Assembly (NCBI GenBank): GCA_021234155.1
Contig: JAJEKV010000014.1
Location: 7,085,563-7,149,562 of the forward strand
Direction: 5' to 3'
DNA: 64,000 bases
Origin: Isoetes taiwanensis
Lineage: Eukaryota > Streptophyta > Lycopodiopsida > Isoetales > Isoetaceae
Shown here: piece after piece, positions 46,446-57,761 of the stretch
Numbering within the stretch: position 1 is the stretch's first letter
How the letters are laid out: every line of letters starts with the position of its first letter
Notes under the pieces: generated by a model
The model's input: only the letters and a program-made list of their open reading frames with translations
What the model was told of the DNA's origin: nothing
Database searches by the model: none
Position numbers and translations under genes: made by a program

Positions 46446-47266
46446 TTATATGGAATGTACAAGGAAGATGCACCTTTTGGGATATAATTAAGGCATTTGA
46501 TGAAATGAAGTGGCACACATATTTTATTTCGTGGGAAAATAAAAACGTGACGCATGCATCAGGCGACATCCAATTCACAATAAATTGCATTGGTAAGTAA
46601 TGAGAGAAAAGTCTGGAAGCACAAACGTTAGAAGCTTGTTGATCATCTTTCTCTAACGATTCCGGCGCCTCTGTCCTCATAGACAGTCTAACTTTTCCTT
46701 ATAGCTATAGTGTTGCAAAGTGATGATATGGATGTGCTAACTGTTGTGTTTCAGGCGCTGAGGGATATTTTTTGCTTGGGTGCAGACATGTTCCTGTACC
46801 TTTCAAGTTGACAGACTTGCTACCAATAGATATAGTTATTATATCACGCAATCACTATGGCAGGATGGTTTTATTTTCCTGATCAAACTTTGGAAGTGGC
46901 ACTCTAATGAATAGATGGTTGTATGAATAATATAGGTGTTTTTAAGCTCCTCTTTGAATGAAATTGGGGATTGTTAAGCATGTTATGCGAGAATATTAGT
47001 ATCAGATCCACATGCTTATGTCAATCATAAGCTCATGCCAAGGAGAAAGATCCTAACCATGTTAAAAACACCTACGAAACTCAATATGATGTTTGCACAT
47101 TCAAACATTTGAAACAGCCTCAATGATCAAGCATAATAAATAGCATAATAATTTGATGTACCTACTTGCAAAGGATTTTTCATTTTTTGTAGAAGGCATC
47201 TTCTTCAATTTCAAAGTCGACCACATGACTACTCCAGTAATGCCTTTGAAACCATTTCCAAATATG
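46446..47266. other. No gene recognised
   Basis: AT-rich intergenic sequence. A short minus-strand ORF (46438-46680) has no recognisable motif. Confidence 0.4.
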
Positions 47267-47601
47267 TGTCTATCATATAGAACCTATATAAAACAAAAGA
47301 ATATTTGAAACGGTTTCCATATACGCGGACTCAGTTATGCCCCCCTGTCCGACATTAACCTCAGCTGTACTTGTGATTATGTATATAACTGTGCAGTATG
47401 TTAGCATCCGTATTGCTACTAAGGTTTTTCCCCCGAAAACCCTTCGGGGCGGGGGTTTTTTAATCCTGGTAGTAATACGCCTGCTGCTCTCTCTCTTTGT
47501 ACTTGGGTCCCATAGGCCAGTTGGTCTCCGTGGACGATAAAATCATATTCTATTCTATTCTATATACATGTCTATCATATAAAACCTACAAAAAAACAAA
47601 A
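47267..47601 (+). mobile_element. Structured-tail LINE, copy 2: tail only, with target-site duplication
   Basis: Only about 270 bp of the 3' end inserted (47299-47568). Hairpin 1: AAAACCC (47436-47442) with GGGTTTT (47453-47459). Hairpin 2: GTCC (47507-47510) with GGAC (47532-47535), enclosing AGGCC / GGTCT. The end is GATAAAATCATATTC then (TATTC)n. Flanks share an exact 12-mer tgtctatcatat (47267-47278 and 47569-47580) within a roughly 30-bp imperfect duplication, the expected target-site duplication. Confidence 0.78.
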
Positions 47602-48965
47602 AATATAAGTTCTTGAGATGCTTTACTTGATTGATCTTCCCTGTTAAACTATTCAATGATTCCTCTCGGCTCTTGCAAAAAACATGTTAACAATAACAGA
47701 TCCTCTTTCACGTATAGGACTACCAAACGAAAAAATCATATGGAAGCATCTAAGCTCACGAATTCGCCAACCTAGCTTTACATTTTGCCCAAATCAAACC
47801 TAATCCAGTTAACCTATGCAAACATTTTTTCAACTATACAACCTGCATTTCATAATAGATGGCATTTTTAGATGTTTGCTGCCGTTTTTAGATGTGTTAC
47901 AATGAGCAGTGTATGCAGAAGATTGCAAATTCGGGTTTTTATTTTGACATCAGGGCTGACCAGCTTAAAAAGAACACGCGCGAGGATTGCCAATTATATT
48001 TTGTTGTACGTTTGGATGTAAAAGCGTGACTTTAAAGCCATCTTAGACCATAAGTACAATTCATTGTTTCTTGTGTTCTTTGATATTGAATTGATTTATG
48101 ATGTAACATAAATATAATATCAAAGCAGTTTTTAGGCAAGTGCCTGCAATGGTTTGAAGATAGGTAGTCTTTGTGTACGATCCAGATCAAGCGCAAACAA
48201 GTGGGGTTTTTTAATTTAATGGGAATAGGTGTGTAAATATCATTAGTAAAGAAATTGATTGTGCATTATAAGGCTTCCTTTATGAATCATATCCCAAAAC
48301 TTAATGTCCTATATAGTAATTTGCAGCCTTATAATCTATCAAATTGTAGTCACATTATGGCTAATATGTGATCTTGGTTTTGGAGCATTCGTTTTGAAAT
48401 TATGCTCAATGTGACAATAGTATTTGGATCCAACTAACCTAGAGAAATTTTGATGCAACTTGGGAGGAATTATTCTTTACAAACCTATTATCCTTTGCAT
48501 TCCTGATTTTCAAACCCTTATAAATTTAATAGAAACTAGAATGCGAAAGGTAATCTCAGAGACATCTTAGACTCAAAGCCCACTAGCTACCATTTGGTGG
48601 TGGAAATAGAAAGGGGAGATATAAATGAAGGGTGCCCATCATGATGGTAGCTATCAGAAGGGTGCCCATCATAAGGGTTAGATCATTGTGTATGGATCCA
48701 CCCAAGCCTAAAATCCAACAACCAATGGAAAAAATTGATGGTTTGAAATCTCGAAAGAAATATGAGCTCAATAGTGGGAATCCCATTGTTAATAACGTGT
48801 CTCAATCTTATAGACACCATAACACAAGGCATTAGCATAGGTTCCAATCCTCCATGTTCCTAGATTGACATGCATTGTTACCAGATGGATCAGTAGAGGG
48901 AGATGTTTGCGCCAATAATATTTCTCTTTACTCACTCACTCCACCAAATATAGTGAACTCGGCAA
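47602..48965. other. No gene recognised
   Basis: AT-rich sequence with only short ORFs. A short repeat (gggtgcccatcat, 48631 and 48660) is present. Confidence 0.4.
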
Positions 48966-48967
48966 AG

Positions 48968-49160
48968 TGAAATGCTTGTGGTGACCATGGGAACCTCTCT
49001 AAGAGAAGGGTTCTCATAGGATGCCCATGACTTCTTTTAAGTCTATTTTGGATTGCCCGATGTGATCTAATGATGATTCTTTAATAACCTTCATACAGAA
49101 TCTCTATCAAAGTAATGCTAATTTTTATGGAATGTTGTCCATAAACTCTATGCGACGAAA
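48968..49160 (+). repeat. Dispersed repeat, copy A
   Basis: gaacctctctaagagaaggg, tctattttggattgcccgat, tctatcaaagtaatgctaa and tttttatggaatg recur in the same order at 52166-52355. Identity is about 75-80% by eye. Class unknown. Confidence 0.75.
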
Positions 49161-49589
49161 AAGGTATGTCAGTGAATTTGTCCAAAACAAAGATTATGGT
49201 TATAGGCACAGTGCAGAGACATAGGCAATGGACAACTAAATAGACCTAATCTTCGTTGATCTACAGGTTTTAATAATCTCTCAATGTGATGCGGCATCGG
49301 TAAATCAGGTATGTCATACCCCACAACTTGGTAGGTACTTTCACTAGGTACACTTATATGGCTTGATCCTTTTACGGGTCTTATAATGGGATGCACTATG
49401 CGGAATCTATTTCATCATCATCTCCAACATGTCTTTAAACTCCCCTTGAAAATTTGATTATGGCTCGTTGTATTGAGATCTGTTTAACTATAGAATGCTT
49501 TTTAAATAAAAGACTATGTATTTAACTAAAATACAGCCATTAACTCCAACATGCTAGATAATAAAATAAACCTATAACAAATCAAATTA

Positions 49590-49882
49590 TTTACTAACCT
49601 GTCCCTCTAGTGGTGTTGGATTGTAGAACACGCCAAAACGACTACAAAAGCTTTCAGGAGAACTCCAATAAGTACCATTTGACTGCAAATGTTGCTCAAT
49701 CACCGTAACCAACCAGTTGTGTTGCCCCACACATGACCGATACCAACAAGGTTCAAACTCACCAGCATGGTGTCCTTGACATGTCTAATGCTGCTGGCTG
49801 GGAGCAAACTTGCATCTATCAACTCCTTTAACCTCCTTCTCCTAGTACTAAGAGGCAGATTGTTAAAAAAGTTGGAATCCAT
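49590..49882 (-). pseudogene. Unrecognised exon-like ORF with a frameshift
   Basis: The minus strand encodes MDSNFFNNLPLSTRRRRLKE, SIRHVKDTMLVSLNLVGIGH, then in another frame QHNWLVTVIEQHLQSNGTYW and SSPESFCSRFGVFYNPTPLE, ending at CAG|GTTAGT near 49600. The second half reads like a conserved exon, but I do not recognise the family. A one- or two-base shift near 49725 breaks it. Confidence 0.35.
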
Positions 49883-50435
49883 ACCAAGCTATGAACAGAG
49901 CCTAGGAGAAGAGAAGAGCAAAAGAAGCGGAATGAAATGAACATATTTAAAATTAAAATAAACGGCTACATTATTTGTCATGCATGACAAAAGTTTGTCA
50001 TACGTGACAACGGTTAGGCATGACAAAAAAGCGACATAATTTGTCACGAGTGTCAAATTTTAGTTTTTTATCATGGTTCTAACCAAGATATCTTTTCAAA
50101 GAGATGAACCTAAGAATGGGACTTGCATTACTGAAATATAAGTACAAAGAATACAACTGCTTGAGCAATCCATCGATTTGCTCTAAGCTTGAAACAGGAA
50201 AAGCCCTATGCTATGACTAGAATAGGCCTTGAGTTTGGGCCCTAAGTTTAGGAACCGTTAAATCCACAACCGCCTAATTGCTTGGAGCATAATGCCAAAT
50301 GTCAACAAAGATCTGGTCTATCATAAACAACTCTTATCTTTTACAGATGTTGACAAAAAATGTACTACCTGGTGTATTTCCTTCTTATGCACTAGCTCGA
50401 TCACTTGGACATCAAGGAAACAAACTATAATAAGT
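49883..50435. other. No gene recognised
   Basis: AT-rich. Short dyads occur near 49975-50060 (tttgtcatgcatgacaaa-like, gtgacaa). Confidence 0.35.
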
Positions 50436-50439
50436 TTTG

Positions 50440-50725
50440 AGTACATAGGCTGAGCTTAAAACTCTGTGTACAGGCACACAAAACTCTGTGTACAGGCCAC
50501 AAGTCACATTTGTTTCGGGCCTTGGTTGAGCCGGTCCTTTTGTATGGGGCAGAAGTGTGGGGTCCGGTGATATCCCTCAACACCTGAAATGACCTCGAGC
50601 AGGTGCAGAAGGCCTTCTTGGCACGGGCCCTGGGAGTGAAGTCCACAGTTCCATACCAGATCCTACTCCAGGAGACAGGCTTTCTACCCCTTCAACGGGC
50701 TACATTGGCTTTCTACTCTCTCCAT
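50440..50725 (+). mobile_element. LINE fragment of the structured-tail family
   Basis: Reads SHLFRALVEPVLLYGAEVWG, PVISLNT-stop-NDLEQ and KAFLARALGVKSTVPYQILL, closely matching the same region of the copy at 22870-23090. It is cut at both ends; the next LINE begins at about 50726. Confidence 0.75.
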
Positions 50726-50798
50726 TATAAAGGGATTCAAGTCGAAGTTGTTGAGACATATAAATATCTGGGTTTGGAAGTTTGTTCAAACTACTCTT

Positions 50799-51120
50799 GG
50801 GTGAAAGCATGCTACGGTGTACCACTTTTGGAACCCTCAAAAGTACCTACACTGGGTACTTTTAAAATTGGTACTTTCTACGTTTTCTTTCCATTAAAAT
50901 CAATCCAAAACTTTTGAGTTGAAGGTCAATAACATATCAATCTATAGTATTAGAGGATGACAATACTATTAGAGACTAAAATGGATGAATAAACTCTCAA
51001 ACTTATTGTTTATTGAGACATTAATGCAAGTTCCCAGTACCCAGTGTTGGGTACTTTTCTGGGTAGTTTCGCACTCCCTAAAAAGAACTTTAGATGGTAC
51101 ACCCTAGCATGCTTTCACCC
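50799..51120. mobile_element. MITE, 322 bp, 26-bp terminal inverted repeats, inserted in a LINE
   Basis: Ends are gggtgaaagcatgcta (50799-50814) and tagcatgctttcaccc (51105-51120). The inverted repeats extend to 26 bp with one mismatch (position 17). TCTT flanks both sides (50795-50798, 51121-51124). Removing the element and one TCTT restores a continuous LINE frame (CSNYS-WKECIKK). No ORF inside. The superfamily is unclear; a 4-bp duplication is uncommon among plant MITEs. Confidence 0.88.
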
Positions 51121-52091
51121 TCTTGGAAAGAATGCATAAAAAAAAGAATCACGGGTGGCAAGCGAGCCATGTATCAGATGTTGAGAAACTGTAACAGAAT
51201 CGATCTTCAGGATTGGCATCTGAGATGCATGTTGTTCAAAACTCTGGTGCAAGCAGTTCTTCTCTATGGGGTCCAAATATGGGGTCCAGCCATTTCAGCA
51301 AGGCAGTGGGGGAAAATTGAATGTGTAATGAAAAGTTTCTTACAGGAGGAGCTAGGAGTTAGGCATCAAATTCCTTACCAAATTCCATTGGCTGAGACGG
51401 GATTGCTGCTCCTAGAAGCTGAGGGCTTATGCTTGGCCCTTAATTTCATGGTCAGACTTAAAGGTCTGGAAGCCACACGCCTACCGCATCTTGCTGCAGC
51501 AGAATCTGAAACAAAAGGATGGCACCATGATGTTGTAGAATGGGGGCGCAGATGGGGGATTGAGGAAAGGGATTGGCCTGATACTGATATAGCCATCAGG
51601 GATCTGGTACAAATGAAATATGTGGACAAAATTTGTCAGATGCAGGGGTCTAGAATTGAGTTTTACAGGAAGGAATTAAATCCTCTATTAATGTATACAA
51701 CACAAAGTTACTTGTCTGCCCCAATATCCAGGAGTATGCGGAGAATTGTAGCACGATACAGAACTGGATCTCACTGGCTCAGAGTGGAGACAGGTAGGTG
51801 GCAGAGGATTCCAAGGGAAGAGAGGAAATGTACGTTGTGTGAGACAGATGCCATAGAAGATGAGATACACATATTCTTAAACTGCAGCTGCTATAAAGAA
51901 ATAAGAGAGAGACATAAGATAGCCTATACTGATTATTACTCCTTACATCAGTTGAACCCACAAAAACTAGGCAGCTACCTCAAAGAGCTGGAATTACATA
52001 GAAATTTTTTGCTCAAACTTTGAGATATGATGATGTAAATTCGTTCGCTTCATGGCCCTTTGGGTCTCTCGAAGTGTCAATCAATCAATCA

Positions 52092-52164
<73 letters not shown>
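52092..52164 (+). repeat. (ATT)n microsatellite, LINE 3' tail
   Basis: About 24 uninterrupted ATT units directly follow the LINE tail (after tcaatcaatcaatc). Confidence 0.95.
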
Positions 52165-52165
<1 letters not shown>

Positions 52166-52355
52166 GAAATGCTGATTCGTTGCGGCCATGAGAACCTCTC
52201 TAAGAGAAGGGTTCTCATAAAGTGTTCATGAAGTCTATTTTAGATTGCCCGATATGATTTATTGACGATTCTATTGTAACCTTCGTATAAGAACTCTATC
52301 AAAATCATGCTAAGTTTTATGGAATGCTGTGCAGAAACTCTATGGAAGTCATGTT
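52166..52355 (+). repeat. Dispersed repeat, copy B
   Basis: Counterpart of 48968-49160: gagaacctctctaagagaag, tctattttagattgcccgat, tctatcaaaatcatgctaag, ttatggaatgctg. It starts exactly after the (ATT)n run. Confidence 0.75.
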
Positions 52356-53709
52356 CACCTATATGAAATGCTGATGGATTTTCAAGCAATCGTTATAGAA
52401 TCTACTGAAACTTAATTCACTATGTATAATCTTCGAACTAGATATATTCAACTTCATACAAGCCCTACATAATACAAAGACTTGTATTATATATACACAA
52501 CCAAATTACCAAAATTCGTAACTAATACCAAATACTCAACGGGGTACATTCTCACAGAAATCCCGCCAAAAAGAAAAGTCCATGCGGCCAGAAGGGCCGA
52601 AAGATGCGGCATGAAGGAAATTCGATGTTTCTTAACAGCTCGGGTTATGGATTCCGATCAGAAAGCACGGGTCTGCGGTGAATTTTCTTGGATCATGCAA
52701 TGAAATTGAGAAATAGAGGTAAGTTTTCTGAAGATTCGATTGTTTTGTCTTGGTTTCTAGAATCAGGCAGCCAGATTAGTTTGCCATACAATGGACCGGT
52801 GCATGGTTTCCGATTCTAAATCATAAATTCATTCACTGCAGAAAGAACAAAATGGACAGCCAGATTAGTTCCTTCTTTCTGTATCTAATCCGCCATTGTG
52901 TAGAAATCCATCTTTCTGTAGTTCATGTCGGCTTCTATATTTCTGTCTTTCCATCTAAGCCAATTGCAGGAACAATTACTGTCAAGTTTAGACAACAAGA
53001 AACTATGTATTCTAAAGATGAATCGTCCGACCATATTGTCTTGCAAAGAAAGTCACTAGGAATTCATTTTGGACAGTAAAATCGTCATAGTTCAAAATTT
53101 GAAACTCCAATTCTAACTGTCGAATTAAGGCTTTGGGCTTTATCTGTTCTAAATTCTGTTGTAAAATGGTGTTCTACCACTGACCACATTTTTTATTGAA
53201 TTGCAGCTGCAAAATGAACTGCCATTAAAGTCAATCTTTTAGCCACAGTCTCACTTGGAAAGAGAGAGTACCAGAGAAATCTTGCTAAGTTATTCACTGG
53301 CACAAGTCTTCTTGTTGTAAGTTATTCTTGCTATGGGTTTTTGCATTGTTTGGTGAACTTTCAGTTCAACCATTATTGGGAATGCTTTATTTCCCTTTTT
53401 TCAGCCCTGTTGTAAATCTGCAGGACCATCTGGCGGAATGAGAAGTGGTAGCTTAAAGTGGTAAGTACATTGTTCTTGTATCTTATAAGCACAAATAAGA
53501 TGGGTCTTTATTTGGCATGAAGTGTCACTTTCTTGTAAGTTTATTACACACAAAAATGCAGCAACAAGATTCAGGAACTAAGAACCTAGTGCCTTATTGT
53601 ACCTTATTGGTGTCTGACTATTTGAAACTAAAAAATCCTTATTGTATCTTATTGATCTTTGACTATTTGATTCTAAATTATGTAGTGAGATATCATGTCT
53701 TTGGCCAAG
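52356..53709. other. Upstream of the MULE, no gene recognised
   Basis: An ORF at 52482-52703 has no known motif. Some stretches (for example 53440-53465, ending in GTAAGT) resemble exon ends and may belong to the MULE's 5' region. No terminal inverted repeat was identified. Confidence 0.3.
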
Positions 53710-55515
53710 GGAAGCCAATTTGAATCCTTGAAAGAGCTTCGATGAGCAGTGAGGGATGATGCAATCAGTTCTCACGTTGAGCTGAAGGTGATCAAAGCAG
53801 ATAAAGAAAGGTAAATTTCTCCATATGATTCATTCAAAACCTTTTTTTCTACATTCTTGACGTATATTGCTTTTGCTATATTTACTATTCAATGCAAATC
53901 TCCTGGATGTCCATGGAGGTTGCATGCATCTTGTATTCAAGGTGGTCTAGCATGCCATATCAAGTCAAATAGGGAAGAGCACAATTGTAGTGGCACGCAA
54001 CACTTGAAAAACAAAGAAACGAGCTCAAAATGGTTGGCTGAAAAATCATTGGAGAAGTTCAAAGATCATCCTGCTTATAAACCAAAGGAACTCATTGCTA
54101 ACGTGCGTCGTGAAAAAGGTGTTTCTATCTCTTACAGGGTAGCTTGGAAAGTAAAAGAAAGTGCACATGCTCAAATCCATGGGGATCATACTGTTGCATA
54201 TCCAAAGCTTCGTAATTATTGTCAAAACATATTGGAAGCTAATCCTGGTAGTGTGGCATATGTTCAGGAAACAGTTGAAGGCCGCTTTCTTTGCTTCTTT
54301 ATTACCTATAATGCAAGAATAAAGGGGTTTGCGCATTGTAGGCCATTCATTGGTCTAGATGGAACTCATTTGAAGACAGAGAGATATCCTGGTATTCTTC
54401 TGACAGCCACAGGCATTGATACACAAGGTGCTTTGTTTCCAATTGCATTTGGAGTGGTAATAGCAAAGAACGATGATAATTGGTATTGGTTTCTTCAAAG
54501 TTTAAAGGATGCTTTTCAATACACAGGTGCACTAACATTTATTTCAGACAGGCAGAAGGATTTAATGGATGGCGTCACGTTGGTATTTGGAAGTGACACG
54601 ACACATGTATATTGCATGCACCATTTAGCATACAATTTCAGAAAAACATTCAAAAGCACTCAGCTAGTAGGGATGTTGTGGAAAGTTGCATATGTAACTA
54701 ATGCTCAGGATTTTGATGCTAGCATTGGAGAAATACGAGCTATAAATAGTAGTGCGGCTGATTGATTGGATAATGAACACTGCTGACCCTTCACATTAGA
54801 CTACATGCAAGTTTTTGGGCAAAAGGTTTGGACATTTGACATCCAACCTTGTCGAGTCCCTGAATGCATGGTTGCTAGAGGCTAGAGAGAGTCCCTGAAT
54901 GCATGGTTGCTAGAGGCTAGAGATACGCCTATTCTCGAAATGTTGGAATTGATACGCCAGAGGGTAATGTCATGGTTTTATGAAAGAAGGGTTAATGGGA
55001 AAGCTACCAGAGATTTGATTGGATCGGTAGCACATAATGCATTGGTTGGGCATGCAGAGCAATCCATCATAGGGTCTTGTGAGCGTGGAAGACTATATCG
55101 AATTTTGCCATCCACTAATGTTGTCTTTGAGATACATACTCTCGCACACATTAGGCTTGTTGATGTGGATAAGAGGACATGCACCTGTGGAAGGTGGCAA
55201 GATATGGGCTTACCTTGTGCACATGCAGCAGTTGCTATTCTGTTTAAAAAAGAGCGTGTACAATCTTATGCACACATAGCATATTCATTGCAGTCTTATT
55301 GTGATACTTACAAGGAGCCAGTATTCCCAGTGATTTTAGCACACGATGATGTTATTGGATGCATGTTACCACCAGCCACACGCAGACCTCCTAGAAGTCC
55401 AAAAACCAAACGCATACGCACAGCAAAAGAAGGTGTAGAGAAGAGAGAACAACATTGTGGAAGGTGTAACAGGAAGGGACACAATGCTCATAGTTGTAGA
55501 GCCCCAATTCAATGA
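53710..55515 (+). pseudogene. MULE (MuDR-type) transposase, decayed
   Basis: N-terminal part at 53710-53812: SQFESLKELR-stop-AVRDDAI, HVELKVIKADKER. Then CKSPGCPWRLHASCIQGGL. The MULE transposase core has FIGLDGTHLKTERYPGILLT (first catalytic Asp), DTQGALFPIAFGVV, LTFISDRQKDLMDG (second Asp) and HVYCMHHLAYNF. After a stop at 54763 and a 35-bp duplication, the frame resumes with the SWIM zinc finger CTCGRWQDMGLPCAHAAVA and the C-terminal zinc knuckle CGRCNRKGHNAHSC, ending at 55515. No frame joins all parts, so it is inactive unless spliced around the lesions. Confidence 0.85.
54854..54923 (+). repeat. 35-bp tandem duplication in the MULE
   Basis: gagtccctgaatgcatggtt recurs 35 bases later, adding a second SLNAWLLEAR out of frame. 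Copies are nearly identical. Confidence 0.88.
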
Positions 55516-55559
55516 TAAATGTGACTTATATAATCTCTTTGTTGAATTCAAACTTCTAT

Positions 55560-56005
55560 TTTTGAGGCATTAAATGTAGATGATTTGAAGTGGCCATATG
55601 GTCTTGCTATGGCAAAGAAAAATGTTGTCAATGTCCTTGGTGTTCTCGGCCTTCCAGTTTTGAAGTTCAAGTTTGTTTGGGGAAATGAAAGGGTCGAGCA
55701 TGTGTCAGACCTCGATCCAGCCATCACAACGGGGAAGCCTATTATGGTGAAAAGGCTGGATAGGGTTTATGAAGCATACCAGGACTTTAACAAACACAAC
55801 ACGCTGATCATAGACGACTCCGCCTACAAGTGATATCATAACTCGGACAATACAATCATTGCCAAGAGTTATCGACTAGAAGAGTATGAAACGGATAGGT
55901 GGTTGTCTTTCAATCTCGTTCCTGTGTTGGCAGAATCCCTGTTTGCCATTCTTGTGGCCGATGTGATTAGGAACTATCTGCCTCAAGCAGGTCGATCCAG
56001 ATAGC
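55560..56005 (+). pseudogene. C-terminal half of an FCP1/SCP-like (NLI-interacting factor) phosphatase
   Basis: Reads KFKFVWGNERVEHVS, GKPIMVKRLDRVYEAYQDFN and KHNTLIIDDSAYK, then past a stop (55831) YHNSDNTIIAKSY and LVADVIRNYLPQ. This matches the second half of plant HAD phosphatases of the FCP1/SCP type (KPL..K.L..VW..F...NTLLIDDSPYK...N....I.P..Y). The N-terminal DxDxT catalytic loop is missing. It starts about 45 bases after the MULE stop, so it may have been captured by the transposon; that is inference. Confidence 0.65.
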
Positions 56006-56143
56006 AGCGCGATCATGAGGGCTATGGACGACAAATATTATGATGATCAAGAAGAGTGACCTCTGCTTTCAGATAACAAAGTTGAGTGAATTTTGTAAAG
56101 AAACGTGAAGAAATGTACTATATTTTGTAATGAATATACTTGT

Positions 56144-56480
56144 ACATTGAGTTTTCGCTGGCGAGTCGAGAAATGCATGCTTGTCCTATTGATGAAACCA
56201 GTTGTATGCTTGTTTGTGTGAAAGGATGCAACTATATTCTATAATGATAATGGTTGTACATTGGCTTTCCAGGGCCTTTCTCGACTCACGAATCAAGAAA
56301 GGCACTGCTTGTCCCGTTCACGAGACCATTTGTATGCTTCCGTGTGTGATTGGATGCAGCCATATTCTAATGAAAATGGTTGTACTTTGACTTTCCAGGT
56401 TCTTTCTCGACTCGCGAGTCGAGAAATGCACTACTTGTCACGTGATTGGATGCAGCTATATAGAATGAATGTTCTCCATT
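56144..56480 (+). repeat. Tandem repeat of about 115-124 bp carrying a 20-bp palindrome
   Basis: Three units start at about 56144, 56259 and 56383 (tacattg/tactttg, ggatgcagc, aatggttg). Each carries a form of the palindrome TCTCGACTCGCGAGTCGAGA, perfect in unit 3 (about 56406-56425) and decayed in the others. A related half-site, TCTCGACTCGCGA, occurs again near 57174. Confidence 0.75.
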
Positions 56481-56530
56481 GTATTTTGAATTCTCCATTC
56501 TTTTCTTCGTTTTGACTAATGGCACCGTAA

Positions 56531-57068
56531 TTGTTAATCATGGACTCTCCTTGCTCCAGGTGGTTCAGGCATAGATCCCGCTCACGCACAGATCCCGTTC
56601 AGGCATCACAGAGAGCGCTCCAGACGGCACGGATCCCGCTCAAGGCAGCAGAGATCCCCTTTGGCACAGATCCCGCTCACGCTACACTCTTACCCGGCCT
56701 TTGGGATAAGCTTGCTCGTGATTGCAGACGCTATGCAGATGCTTGGGATGAAGAAGAGAGGAAGAAAATTTCGCCAAGTCCAGAAAGCTCAAAGCATCTT
56801 GCAAGCATTGCATGACATCCACGGAGGTTGGGGAAGGATCATATTCGATGAAAAACTGCGGGAGGAGAGTGGAGAAATCGGGTGGACAGGTCAGCGGGTC
56901 GCTCCCGAGGCACCTCCTCGTGAGGCATTCCACACTCTTCAGGTTGCCCCCAAGGCTTATAGACAGCAAGAAGAAGCCCCGCACGTTAATCCCCTAAGGT
57001 GGACCACCTACCACGATGATATAACTGTAGTGACAGCAAGACCGCCATGGTCTCTGCGTCCGATGTAA
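56531..57068 (+). other. Repetitive ORFs, unrecognised
   Basis: Overlapping plus-strand ORFs. The beginning has repeats of cacagatcccgctcacgc-like units (56570-56690). The later part (RKKISPSPESSKHLASIA and a second frame ending DITVVTARPPWSLRPM) has no known match. Coding status doubtful. Confidence 0.2.
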
Positions 57069-57761
57069 AATACATTGTAGCTATTCAATTTATTAATAAA
57101 AATTCCTTTTCAACTACAACTTTGGTTTCAATCTGTAATGAAATTCCTTTGTTTGAGTTGTATTGTTCTTGTTCTCGACTCGCGATCTGAGAAAACTGGG
57201 AGAAAGCTTGGACCCACACTAACAGACAAATATTCGAATTATGGACAGTTTTCAAGTCGAAGTAATTTTCCCAGCTCCTTTTTTGTGTAAAATAATAGGG
57301 TTCCAAAAAAAGTGGGAATGGAATGAGACCCACTTTAATTAAATACGACTTGCATATTCTTAAACATATTATTCATGAATGAAATCTGGTAAGGAATCAA
57401 AATGGAAGGTTCAACTTAGAACAAACAGTGCATATGATCCTATAATTGAGGGCCCAGTGTTGTCTTGACTATGCCTTTCGGCTTGATCTCAGGCCCTTAC
57501 TGACCCTCCGTGGAAGTGCGAAGTTGGATTTTCGGCTTTGCTTCATCCACACCTGCTTGCACGGCTCTTGCACTATGCTGCATGTTGAAATCTAAGCATT
57601 TCTAATGTCAATTTTACTGACAAGCACCACGCATTGTAGGTAATAGAGCAGATATGCCAAGTGCTTCGTCTCCTATTTTTGCTCCTGATAATAGGGTCTA
57701 AAGTAATAGTGCTTCTATCCCCCCCAGCTCCTATAGTTGTAGCTCCATCCCTTGCATTGCC
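57069..57761. other. No gene recognised
   Basis: Short ORFs only. The minus-strand ORF 57573-57884 lies opposite the LINE start and is not supported. Confidence 0.3.

Larger units (their letters stand above)
50726..52165 (+). mobile_element. 5'-truncated LINE with hairpin and (ATT)n tail, split by a MITE
   Basis: The frame starts EVVETYKYLGLEVCSNYS, is split by the MITE (50799-51120), resumes WKECIKKRITGGKRAMYQ and runs through LLYGVQIWGPAISARQWGK, LGVRHQIPYQIPLAETGLLL and the Cys/His motif CTLCETDAIEDEIHIFLNC to the stop at 52023. The rest of ORF2 is lost. The 3' tail holds a short hairpin (GGCCC-TTT-GGGTC, about 52054-52066) and ends in (ATT)n. About 310 sense codons remain after the MITE, so this copy is less decayed than its neighbours. 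Confidence 0.82.

Noticed and set aside
52092-52164. CRISPR-like or regulatory array
   Set aside because: A simple (ATT)n run; it is the 3' tail of a LINE. No CRISPR-like spacing exists anywhere in the window.
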